Below are positions 7,012-14,619 of a DNA stretch of 16,350 bases, piece by piece. The stretch comes from SKLM01 sp050049955. GTDB lineage: Bacteria; Chloroflexota; Anaerolineae; B4-G1. A program made the translations under genes and the position numbers. Position 1 is the stretch's first letter. Each line of letters starts with the position of its first letter. The notes beneath the pieces are model-generated. The model ran no database searches and was not told the DNA's origin. It saw nothing but the letters and a program-made list of their open reading frames with translations. Where the stretch lies: positions 1 to 16,350 of the forward strand of contig JASFVG010000048.1 of assembly GCA_050049955.1 (NCBI GenBank). The letters run 5' to 3'.

Positions 7012-8442
7012 CTACCATTCCTCGCTGAGTCGGCGCTGCGACGACGGAAGTATCTCCAAGGCATTCCGGTACTTCGCCACGGTGCGCCGAGCGACCTCAT
7101 AGCCCCGCTCACAAAGCGCATCGGCTATGGCCTGGTCACTGAGCGGTTCCGTCTCGTGCTCGACCAATTCCGTGATCATCCGCTTGATCGGCGCCGCGCT
7201 GTCAAAGAACTTGGCCAGCTCCACGACCTGGCCGGAAGGCAGGAGTGCATACTTGCCGGCCACGGCTCGACTTACCGTGGACTCGTGCACCCCCATCATC
7301 TCGGCCACCCCTGCGCGCGTGAGCGGCTTCAGCCGCGCTTCGCCGTGCCTCAGGAAGTCCCTCTGGCAGGTCACCAGGCAGTCCGCTAGGTCATACAGCG
7401 TCTGCCAGCGCTGTTCGACGCTCCTAGCAAACAGCCTCGCCCGGGACCGGTACACCTCCCATCGTTCCCACTCCTGCGGATTATCCGTGCCGCGACCGCC
7501 CGCCAAGCCATCAAGCGCCTGGTCACAGGAAGCTGCTACACGCAGTCGAACACGGCTTGCCTTGGGCAGCTCGATAACGTACTCTCTGTCCTGAGATCGG
7601 CTCTCCCGGATAATCACGTCAGGCTCGACCCCAGGTACCCCGAGCCCAGCAGCAGGAGCTCGCTGGCTGGCCCAGAAGGCGTGAGCGGGGAACGGATTCA
7701 GATTCTCCCGAATGAACCGCAGAGCTAGGCGAGCCTGTCCAGTCGACACGCTTGTCGCCCGCGCCAGTCGTGAGACAGAACACCGGCCCAGCAGCGCCCA
7801 GTGATCGCGTATGAGAAGCTCTGCCACTTGGTGGTAAACGTTCTCGCGGCGCAAGTGCCCTATCTGAATCAGCAGGCACTCGCGGGCATCCCGAGCTGCA
7901 ATGCCCGGGGGCTCCAAGGATTGCACCACCTTGAGAACCCTCGCCACCCGCTCACGTGTAGCGCCTAGCGCAATCGCCGCCTCGCCGGGCTCGCACCGGA
8001 GGTATCCACGGTCGTCCAGGTTCTCAAGCAGGTATAGTGCGACGGGGACATCTGCCGGAGCCAGGGCGAGGCGGACCTGCCGGGCCAGATGGTCGACCAG
8101 GGTCGTCCTTGCAGACAGACGGGCCATAGGGTCATCCCACTCGTCAGCTGCATCGTACCCCACCGTGCCATCATTCCCAGTGTACAGGTCGTCTAGTCGT
8201 CTGCCCCACGGCTCTTCGCCTTCACGCGCTGGTGCGCCGCACGATGAGCAGGCACGCCCGTCCAGCTCAGCACCGCAACATTGGCACTGCCGCACCTCCC
8301 GCTGCTCCAGTGCCGGGTTTTCAGCTAGTTCTTGGGCAATTGCCTTCTCCAGTTCGAGGGAGGAGAACTGCAGCAGCCTATTCGCCATCACCAGCTGGGG
8401 CGACACCGTGGGCGTTTGCCTCAGCGATTGAGCGAGTCTCAT
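7012..8442 (-). CDS. rpoN: RNA polymerase sigma-54 factor with a Cys4 insertion
   Basis: A 476-residue sigma-54, which directs polymerase to -24/-12 promoters and needs an ATP-dependent activator. Region I is at residues 1-46 (QSLRQTPTVSPQLVMANRLL, then the LQFSSLELEKAIAQELAENP type motif). The core-binding region follows at about 105-290. The C-terminal DNA-binding domain has a helix-turn-helix (about 373-397, VAEMMGVHESTVSRAVAGKY) and the RpoN box ARRTVAKYRN at 451-460. Unusual is a compact CxxC-x8-CxxC motif (C53, C56, C65, C68; CQCCGAELDGRACSSCG) just after region I, where most sigma-54 proteins have an acidic, variable linker. ATG 8442 was chosen because GGAG lies eight bases upstream and region I starts right there; a GTG at 8475 would add 11 residues. 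The activator gene follows by 42 bases. Confidence 0.96.
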   Translation of the reverse strand: MRLAQSLRQTPTVSPQLVMANRLLQFSSLELEKAIAQELAENPALEQREVRQCQCCGAELDGRACSSCGAPAREGEEPWGRRLDDLYTGNDGTVGYDAADEWDDPMARLSARTTLVDHLARQVRLALAPADVPVALYLLENLDDRGYLRCEPGEAAIALGATRERVARVLKVVQSLEPPGIAARDARECLLIQIGHLRRENVYHQVAELLIRDHWALLGRCSVSRLARATSVSTGQARLALRFIRENLNPFPAHAFWASQRAPAAGLGVPGVEPDVIIRESRSQDREYVIELPKASRVRLRVAASCDQALDGLAGGRGTDNPQEWERWEVYRSRARLFARSVEQRWQTLYDLADCLVTCQRDFLRHGEARLKPLTRAGVAEMMGVHESTVSRAVAGKYALLPSGQVVELAKFFDSAAPIKRMITELVEHETEPLSDQAIADALCERGYEVARRTVAKYRNALEILPSSQRRLSEEW

Positions 8443-8538
8443 CGTCTCGACTCCAGGAGCCAATCGGGCCCACACACGACATCAGGCCCTATCCTGCCAA
8501 TGCGCCGCGCTGCGCGAGTCTCGCAGCCGTGCCCGGTT

Positions 8539-10986
8539 CTACTCCACGCTCACGCTAGTGTACGACTCATACGAATTGCCATCCAGGTCCTCGGCAATGA
8601 TGCCGATCACGTACTCGCCAACTGCCGCGTCCAGCTCCTCCCAGGCAAGCATCTGGTCACCAAACTGAAGCGTGCCACCCTCTTGCCTAGCAACCTGGAC
8701 CACGCTTCCCTGCTCATCGAGATCCAGCCACTTCTCCAACACGGTGAACGTATCGCCAGATTGTGGGACGATCTCGCGCGCGGCACCAGTGACACCCTCC
8801 GCGATAAGGTCACTCTCGGCGGTGAAGCCGATCACCTGCCTCAACAGCCCGTCGCGGAAGAGGAGCCGAGCATAGCGGGACTCGGCCCCATCGGCGTAAG
8901 CGTATATCCCCTCCACGGTATAGATTGCGTCCTCTGGTGACGCGCCGTAGCGTAGCGGCTCTAGCAGCGCCACCACCGAATCCTGCCCGTCGCTGATCGC
9001 GAACATCAGCGGCTCCCACTCGAACTCCAAGGTGAACGGTTCTCCCCCGGGCCAAACCGGGTAGTAGACACCGTCGATCTCACGGGTTTCCTCGGTCTCT
9101 AGATAGTCCGAATCAGCAACGAAGATGGCATTCGACTCACGGTCATAGAACCCGACCAGCAGACGCACGTGGCCGATGTTCTGCCCTACGACATCCGCGC
9201 TGAGCACCACCGGCTGACCGGGAGCTGCCACGTCAGCCGACAAGGCCACTCGCGACACCTGGATTTCGCTAGCCCCTGGCCCTCTAACGGCTGCCCCTGA
9301 CGCTGGAACCGCAATCTGGCCGGCCGACGGCTCAAAGCGACGCCCCGTGTAGTGATGAACCAGGAAATCGTCCCACAGGGACTCTGCCGCAAAGCGCCGC
9401 GCGATAGCCGTATAGGACTCTGGACCCGTCAACCGCGATCGATACAGCTGAGAGTTGGGGAAGTAGACCGATATCCCAGTCGCGCCGGGCTTGTTCGGCC
9501 CGTGCCTCTCGGCGACGACGGCGCTGTCAATGGAGGCCAGCAGCCGCTCCGCTGCTTGGGCCACGCCAGTGTTTCTGGTTTCCCTCCCCAGCAGTTGGAC
9601 GAAGTTGCCCAGATCGATGTATGAAGGTGGGACATCGCGACCGAACACGCTGGTGAACGACTGGGCATAGGTCCGCGCCCGAGCCACGAGGGACTGATCC
9701 TCTTCCTGGAGCGCAGAACACAGGTCGTTCACACCGCCCATCAATTCGGGCATCGCGCTCAAGTCGACAGCCGTGAGTGTGATGTTCTGTGCCATTTGCT
9801 GGGCCAACTGGTCGGCCGTGACAGCACCGAAGAGGCCGAACAACCCTCCCATCGGTGAGCCTCGGCTCAACAGCTCCGCCCGCGCCTCGTCATCCACAAT
9901 CCGCTGATCGCTCTGAATATAGCTCTGCACGATCAGGCGTCCCAGGCCGGCCCCATCAATGCCCGGATTCGCCTTCAACGCCTCGAGGAATCCGGTGTAG
10001 GCCCAGCCTAGGGCAGGCTCCGTTTCCTGCGACGCTACGGCGTAACGTGCGTGGGGCGCCAGCGCTGCGAAGACCTCGAGGTGACCCATAAGACAGGCGT
10101 CCAGCCCAATCAGCTCGAACTGCTGAACCCCCGTCTCGGCACGGATTTCCTCCAGCGCCTGGTCAAGCTCCATCAGATACAACTCATCCCCCAGCCGGGC
10201 CGCAAGAGGAATGCTTGGGTCGCCCCGCCCGCCTGGGGCCGGATCCGTCCATCCGCCAGGCCAACCCATACCGTGGTCAGACAGGATCAACACGTGCCGG
10301 TCAGCGGGATAGGTCTCCACGGCCCAGGTGACGAAATCAACCAGTGTCCCACCGTCCGCCATGTTCGCCTCGCCCAGATCAGCTAGTTGCCGGGACCCGA
10401 CTCGCCCAAGGTCGTTGTCTTGCGTAACGTAGAATCGCTTGGTCGAGGTCCAGTCGCCGTCCCCCGCATATCCCGCCCTGTAGCGGTCCATTTGGGCCAC
10501 GATGTGGATCTGCTCGCCCGAGCCGACACGCTCAGCCTCGTTCAAATCGACGTAGATGTCCTGTTCCAGGATCTTGTCATCAGCATCCTGGTACAGCATC
10601 ACCAGCCACGTCTGACCCCCAGACACCGACGCCGGAATGAAGACCTGCTCCGAAGCTGCGGTTGCCGTCGATCGTGCAGTTGGCTCGGCGCGCGGCTGGG
10701 TGGCGGGCGGCGGAGCGATGACCACCTCACCTACGTCCCCGGGGCCTAGGATCTGTATCGCACTGAACACGCAGATCGCGACTAGCACCAGAAGTCCAAT
10801 CAGCAAAGGGCTTCTTGGGATGCCGCCGCCCATCGGCAGCGACGGCACAGACGGGGGCCTTTGCACTCCTCCCGTGCCAGCGGGCCGCTCCGGCGGCTCT
10901 TCGCTCGGCCTTCGTCGTCGAGGCGCGTCAGCCCGCTCCCTACCCTCGGGGCGCGGCTCTGTGCGCCTGCGGCGCCGCACCCGCAC
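8539..10986 (-). CDS. membrane-anchored clostripain-like (C11) cysteine peptidase
   Basis: From GTG 10986 the product has about 815 residues. It has a basic, Pro-rich cytoplasmic tail (1-55), one membrane helix (about 60-81, LLIGLLVLVAICVFSAIQIL), a Thr/Ala/Pro linker and then a C11 domain outside the membrane. The catalytic dyad is visible: His in LILSDHGMGWPGGW (H238) and Cys in LIGLDACLMGHLEV (C298), plus the early strand TWLVMLYQDADD. C11 enzymes cleave after basic residues and often self-activate. The last 250 residues look beta-rich, perhaps Ig-like domains. The start is uncertain: GTG 10986 has GGAGGG 12 bases upstream; TTG 11133 has an excellent GGAGG seven bases upstream, inside the gltX end; ATG 10833 lacks a site. 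A zinc-ribbon-like sequence lies out of frame just upstream. It follows gltX; the substrate is unknown. Confidence 0.88.
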   Translation of the reverse strand: MRVRRRRRTEPRPEGRERADAPRRRRPSEEPPERPAGTGGVQRPPSVPSLPMGGGIPRSPLLIGLLVLVAICVFSAIQILGPGDVGEVVIAPPPATQPRAEPTARSTATAASEQVFIPASVSGGQTWLVMLYQDADDKILEQDIYVDLNEAERVGSGEQIHIVAQMDRYRAGYAGDGDWTSTKRFYVTQDNDLGRVGSRQLADLGEANMADGGTLVDFVTWAVETYPADRHVLILSDHGMGWPGGWTDPAPGGRGDPSIPLAARLGDELYLMELDQALEEIRAETGVQQFELIGLDACLMGHLEVFAALAPHARYAVASQETEPALGWAYTGFLEALKANPGIDGAGLGRLIVQSYIQSDQRIVDDEARAELLSRGSPMGGLFGLFGAVTADQLAQQMAQNITLTAVDLSAMPELMGGVNDLCSALQEEDQSLVARARTYAQSFTSVFGRDVPPSYIDLGNFVQLLGRETRNTGVAQAAERLLASIDSAVVAERHGPNKPGATGISVYFPNSQLYRSRLTGPESYTAIARRFAAESLWDDFLVHHYTGRRFEPSAGQIAVPASGAAVRGPGASEIQVSRVALSADVAAPGQPVVLSADVVGQNIGHVRLLVGFYDRESNAIFVADSDYLETEETREIDGVYYPVWPGGEPFTLEFEWEPLMFAISDGQDSVVALLEPLRYGASPEDAIYTVEGIYAYADGAESRYARLLFRDGLLRQVIGFTAESDLIAEGVTGAAREIVPQSGDTFTVLEKWLDLDEQGSVVQVARQEGGTLQFGDQMLAWEELDAAVGEYVIGIIAEDLDGNSYESYTSVSVE

Positions 10987-11090
10987 CGTATCATCCGGCC
11001 CTCCGTCACGACCTTCACCGCCCGTCGCGAACAGGCAGTGCAAGTTGGGGGATCGAGCAGAATCAGCTTCACACCCTGGTAGCGATGCAT
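10965..11090 (-). other. out-of-frame zinc-ribbon-like segment upstream of the C11 peptidase
   Basis: An ATG at 11090, 47 bases past the gltX stop, opens a frame one base off the peptidase frame. It reads MHRYQGVKLILLDPPTCTAC then SRRAVKVVTEGRMIRCGCGA, which has the look of a zinc ribbon (CTAC, 17 residues, CGCG). After about residue 42 its composition loses sense, while the peptidase frame becomes a plausible basic, Pro-rich linker (VRRRRRTEPRPEG). A -1 shift near 10965-10990 would join them. No canonical slippery heptamer is seen, and no good ribosome site precedes ATG 11090, so this is a hypothesis. Confidence 0.35.
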
Positions 11091-11137
11091 ACGCCAGGGT
11101 CAGTCTCCGAGCCGACAAGAACCGTTGTTCCAAGGCT

Positions 11138-12685
11138 CTACCTCCCCTCCGCCACTGAGGCCCTGCCCTCGGCGCATAGCAAACGCTCAATTGCCGCGTC
11201 CAGTCGCCTGAGAACTGGCTCCCGCCCAATCGCTTCCAGGGTCCCAAACAGGGGCGGTGTCGCTTTCTGATTCGTCGTGGCCCACCTGAGCGTGCCTAGC
11301 AGCTGTCCTACGCTCACACCGAGCTCGCTCGTCAGGCTGCGCAGTGGCTGCTCCATGGCGGCAGCTTCGAACGGTTCAGTATCCGCCAGTAGGTCCCGGG
11401 TAGCTCGCAGCATGGCTGCGCTCTGCCCAGCTGTCATATTCTTGGGAACCAGCATCTCCGTCTCTGGGGTATCTATGTCCTGCAACATAAACGCCGTCCA
11501 ATCAACGACTTCTTCCAGCCGCCGCAGCCGCTCCTGGACCAGCGGCGCCATAACGCGCAGCTTAGCTGCAACCTCGTCCGGGCATGGGCTCGGCACCAGT
11601 CCCGCCCGCTGCCAGAACGGGATCAGCAGCTCAACAAGCGCCTCGGTCGAGAGACTTCGGATGTACACGCCGTTCATCCAATCCAGCTTATCGTAGGAGA
11701 AGGTAGCGGGCGACTTGCTGACTCGAAGCAGATCAAAACGTTCGAGGAGCTCCTCGCGGCTGAAGATCTCCTGTTCCTCGCCCTCCCCAGGCGACCAACC
11801 CAGCAAGGCCAGATAGTTGAGCAGCGCCTCCGGTAGGTACCCGCGATCTCGGAATTCGCTGATCGACGTTGCACCGTGCCGCTTGGAGAGCTTCTGACCA
11901 TCAGGGCCATTGACCAGCGGCACATGGCAATAGGTCGGTGGCGCCCAATCCAGCGCTTGGTAGATCAGGACCCGCTTGGGCGTGCTGGATATCCAGTCAT
12001 CGCCTCGTATGACGTGCGTGATCTCCATACTATGATCGTCCACCACCACCGCCAGATGGTAAGTGGGAAAGCCATCCGACTTGAGCAGGATCTGGTCGTC
12101 GATAAGCCTGTTGTCGAATGTGAGATCACCGAATATGGCGTCGTGCACGACTGTCTCACCGTCTAGCGGCACCTTCAGCCGAATCACGTGTGGCTCGCCC
12201 GCGGCCACAGAGGACGGCTCATCGCGGCAGTGGCGGTCGTACATGACGTGCTCGCCGGCCGCACGTTGCCGCTCACGCACGCTGACCAACCTCTTGGGAC
12301 TGCAGTTGCAGCGGTAGGCCCACCCTCGCGCCACGAGCTCCTCCGCCGCCTCACGGTACATCTCCACGCGCTCTGACTGAATATAGGGCCCGTAGGCGCC
12401 GCCCGTAGCGTACTCGTCAGCGTCCGCCACGCCGGAACGCTCCAGAGCCGCCAGGCCCGGCCCCTCATCCCAATCCAGCCCAAGCCACCGCAGGCCGTCC
12501 ATGATCAACCGTACCGTCTTGGGCCGATAGCGTTCCCTGTCAGTATCCTCGATACGCAGGACGAATGCCCCATTGCCCTGTCGCGCGAAAAGCCAGTTGA
12601 ACACCACGGTGCGTATGTTGCCGATGTGGGGTTCACCTGTGGGGCTAGGGGCAAAGCGAACCCGCCTCACCGAATCAGCCTTCAT
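11138..12685 (-). CDS. gltX: glutamyl-tRNA synthetase
   Basis: A class I synthetase of about 515 residues that charges tRNA with glutamate in the cytoplasm. The catalytic motifs are FAPSPTGEPHIGN (HIGH-type, residues 20-23) and KLSKRHG (about 265-271). The bacterial zinc-binding element is kept: CNC followed by YDRHC. The anticodon-binding helical region fills the last 170 residues. Length is at the upper end of normal for the family (about 470-510). ATG 12685 was chosen because GAGG lies five bases upstream; a GTG at 12691 would add two residues. It begins 17 bases after the glnS stop, so the two are surely co-transcribed. Its stop lies within a strong GGAGGGGAGGT sequence that could serve the next gene. 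With a GlnRS present it is probably, but not provably, a discriminating enzyme. Confidence 0.97.
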   Translation of the reverse strand: MKADSVRRVRFAPSPTGEPHIGNIRTVVFNWLFARQGNGAFVLRIEDTDRERYRPKTVRLIMDGLRWLGLDWDEGPGLAALERSGVADADEYATGGAYGPYIQSERVEMYREAAEELVARGWAYRCNCSPKRLVSVRERQRAAGEHVMYDRHCRDEPSSVAAGEPHVIRLKVPLDGETVVHDAIFGDLTFDNRLIDDQILLKSDGFPTYHLAVVVDDHSMEITHVIRGDDWISSTPKRVLIYQALDWAPPTYCHVPLVNGPDGQKLSKRHGATSISEFRDRGYLPEALLNYLALLGWSPGEGEEQEIFSREELLERFDLLRVSKSPATFSYDKLDWMNGVYIRSLSTEALVELLIPFWQRAGLVPSPCPDEVAAKLRVMAPLVQERLRRLEEVVDWTAFMLQDIDTPETEMLVPKNMTAGQSAAMLRATRDLLADTEPFEAAAMEQPLRSLTSELGVSVGQLLGTLRWATTNQKATPPLFGTLEAIGREPVLRRLDAAIERLLCAEGRASVAEGR

Positions 12686-12702
12686 CGCCACCTCGCCTCG
12701 TC

Positions 12703-14433
12703 TCAGCCCGCGGCGCCACGCTGCATCCTCGCAACGATCCTATCCCAGGTGCTACGCAGAGGAACCGTCTGGTTGAAGACTAGATGATCTGGCGTCGAAT
12801 CGGGATCGACGCACACGTAGGCTTTGCGGAAGAACTGGTACCGATCTCCTGGCCTAGCACCTTCGACGCTCGGCTCCACCTTCGCCATAACAACCGTCAG
12901 CGATTCCGGATTTAGGTAGTCTCTGTAATCGCCGGGGCCGTCCGGTCCATCCTCTGGGATATCGCCCATATCCTCCTTGGTGAATAGGCGGTCGTAGAGC
13001 CGCAACTCCACGTCCACGGCGTGCTCGGCCGACACCCAGTGCAGCGTCCCCCGGACCCGGCGACCATCAGGCGCTTCCCCACCTTTCGTCGTCGGATCAT
13101 ACGTGCAGCGCAACTCGCTGACATTGCCGTGCTCGTCCTTGACGACGCGCTCACAGGTAACCAGATAGGCACCTTTAAGCCTCACCTCACGTCCAGGCGC
13201 CAGCCGGAAGAACTTCTTGGGTGGCACCTCCCGGAAGTCATCACGCTCAATGTAGAGGACGCGGGAAAAAGGTACCCTCCGAGTGCCCGACTCAGGGTCC
13301 TCCGGGTTCACATCGATCTCAAACGCGTCCACCTTGCCCTCCGGGTAGTTGTCGATAACAACCTTGAGCGGATCGACTACAGCGAACACCCGCGACGCAC
13401 TTCTGTTGAGTTCCTGGCGGACGCAATGCTCAAGCAAATCCATGTCGATCAGGCTATCGCCCTTTGCCAGCCCGATCTCGTCGCAGAATCGGCGAATCGC
13501 CTCCGGTGGGTAGCCCCTGCGGCGAATGCCGGAGATGGTAGGCATACGTGGGTCATCCCAGCCGTTGACATACCCGCCATCAACCAACTCCAGCAGCTTG
13601 CGCTTGCTTACCACAGTGTGGCTCAGGAAGAGGCGTGCGAATTCGATCTGCCGCGGCCGACGGTCAGTCTGATGATGCTTCACCAGCTGATCCAGATACC
13701 AGTCATACAGCGGTCGATGATCCTCGAATTCCAGCGAGCACAGCGAGTGCGTGATCCCTTCAATCGAATCCGACTGGCCGTGAGTCCAGTCGTAGGTGGG
13801 ATAGATGCACCAGTCGTCACCTTGCTTGTAATGCGTCTCGTACAGTATACGGTACATCACGGGATCGCGCAGGTTCATATTCGAGGCTGACATGTCTATC
13901 TTCGCTCTCAGAACCCGCTCACCCGCTTCGAATTCGCCCGCACGCATGCGCTCGAAAAGATCCAGGTTCTCCTCGACGGATCTGTTGCGATAGGGGCTTT
14001 CCCTTCCAGGAGTCGTGAAATCGCCGCGATACTCACGGATCTCCTCCGGCCCAAGATCGTCCACATACGCCTTGCCCTCCTTGATCAGTGCGACAGCCCA
14101 TTCATAGAGCTGCTCAAAGTAGTCCGAGGCAAAGAACAGTCGGTCCTCCCAATCGAAACCCAGCCAGCGGATGTCCCGCTTCTGCGCTTCAACGTACTCC
14201 CAGCTTTCCTTGGTAGGATCTGTATCGTCCATCCGAAGGTTGCACAGCCCGCCGAATTCCGTTGCGATGCCGAAGTTCACACAGATGGCCTTCGCGTGCC
14301 CGATGTGCAAGTAGCCGTTCGGCTCAGGGGGAAAGCGGGTGTGCACGCGCCGGTCGGTTTCCCCCCGCTCCAAGTCGGCCCGAATGATGTCCCGAATGAA
14401 GTCCGAGGGACGCTCACTACTCGCCATGCTCAT
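12703..14433 (-). CDS. glnS: glutaminyl-tRNA synthetase
   Basis: A class I synthetase of 576 residues (E. coli GlnRS has about 554) that charges tRNA-Gln directly. The N-terminal active site has FPPEPNGYLHIGHAKA (HIGH at 43-46), MDDTDPTKE binding region and VVSKRKL (KMSKS-type, 274-280). The C-terminal half (about 350-570) carries the two beta-barrel anticodon-binding domains, with recognisable NPEDPESGTRRVPFSRVLYI and VFNQTVPLRSTW. ATG 14433 has AGGAG nine bases upstream; a second ATG six bases on is the alternative. No fusion to a YqeY-like or other extra domain is present. The gene leads directly into gltX. GlnRS is of eukaryotic descent and spread among bacteria by transfer, so its presence is informative, though composition matches its neighbours. 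Confidence 0.97.
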   Translation of the reverse strand: MSMASSERPSDFIRDIIRADLERGETDRRVHTRFPPEPNGYLHIGHAKAICVNFGIATEFGGLCNLRMDDTDPTKESWEYVEAQKRDIRWLGFDWEDRLFFASDYFEQLYEWAVALIKEGKAYVDDLGPEEIREYRGDFTTPGRESPYRNRSVEENLDLFERMRAGEFEAGERVLRAKIDMSASNMNLRDPVMYRILYETHYKQGDDWCIYPTYDWTHGQSDSIEGITHSLCSLEFEDHRPLYDWYLDQLVKHHQTDRRPRQIEFARLFLSHTVVSKRKLLELVDGGYVNGWDDPRMPTISGIRRRGYPPEAIRRFCDEIGLAKGDSLIDMDLLEHCVRQELNRSASRVFAVVDPLKVVIDNYPEGKVDAFEIDVNPEDPESGTRRVPFSRVLYIERDDFREVPPKKFFRLAPGREVRLKGAYLVTCERVVKDEHGNVSELRCTYDPTTKGGEAPDGRRVRGTLHWVSAEHAVDVELRLYDRLFTKEDMGDIPEDGPDGPGDYRDYLNPESLTVVMAKVEPSVEGARPGDRYQFFRKAYVCVDPDSTPDHLVFNQTVPLRSTWDRIVARMQRGAAG

Positions 14434-14476
14434 CTCACATCTCTCCTTCTATCCCTATGGGGTTAAGTCCCTTGAT

Positions 14477-14502
14477 AGCAGCGCTCTACCAACCGAGTGC
14501 CG
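14477..14502 (-). other. tRNA D-arm-like fragment in the glnS leader
   Basis: The minus strand reads GCACTCGGTTGGTAGAGCGC, almost the standard bacterial tRNA D-arm plus following bases. The flanks do not form an acceptor stem, an anticodon stem or a T arm, so it is not a complete tRNA. It may be a remnant of a tRNA gene, or chance. It ends about 45 bases before glnS. Confidence 0.3.
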
Positions 14503-14572
14503 CGCGCCGACCCGGCGTAGCCCACGGCGCACATTGCTGGCCTGCAAGATCTGTGCGCAGCCGCGTAGGCGC

Positions 14573-14607
14573 AGAATCCGTCATATCCTATGCGCGGATC
14601 AGATTCT
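14573..14607. repeat. inverted repeat between rodA and glnS
   Basis: AGAATC at 14573-14578 pairs perfectly with GATTCT at 14602-14607, and CCG/CGG just inside can add pairs with offset. It starts 13 bases after the rodA stop. There is no T tract on the minus strand, so a terminator role is doubtful. Confidence 0.3.
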
Positions 14608-14619
14608 CCGGACAGCGCC

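Noticed and set aside
8480..8515. TTGGCAGGATAGGGCC before rpoN as an autoregulatory -24/-12 site
   Set aside because: The GG to GC spacing is one base short and the -12 half is poor.
11138..11247. Upstream extension of the C11 peptidase to ATG 11247
   Set aside because: It would overlap the end of gltX by 110 bases; the added residues have no domain character, and later starts exist.
13021..13890. A 289-codon open frame on the plus strand
   Set aside because: It lies wholly antisense to glnS, whose motifs and length are certain; its sequence shows no recognisable domain.
14461..14540. A complete tRNA gene before glnS
   Set aside because: Only the D-arm matches. The bases around it form no acceptor stem, anticodon stem or T arm, and U8 is absent.
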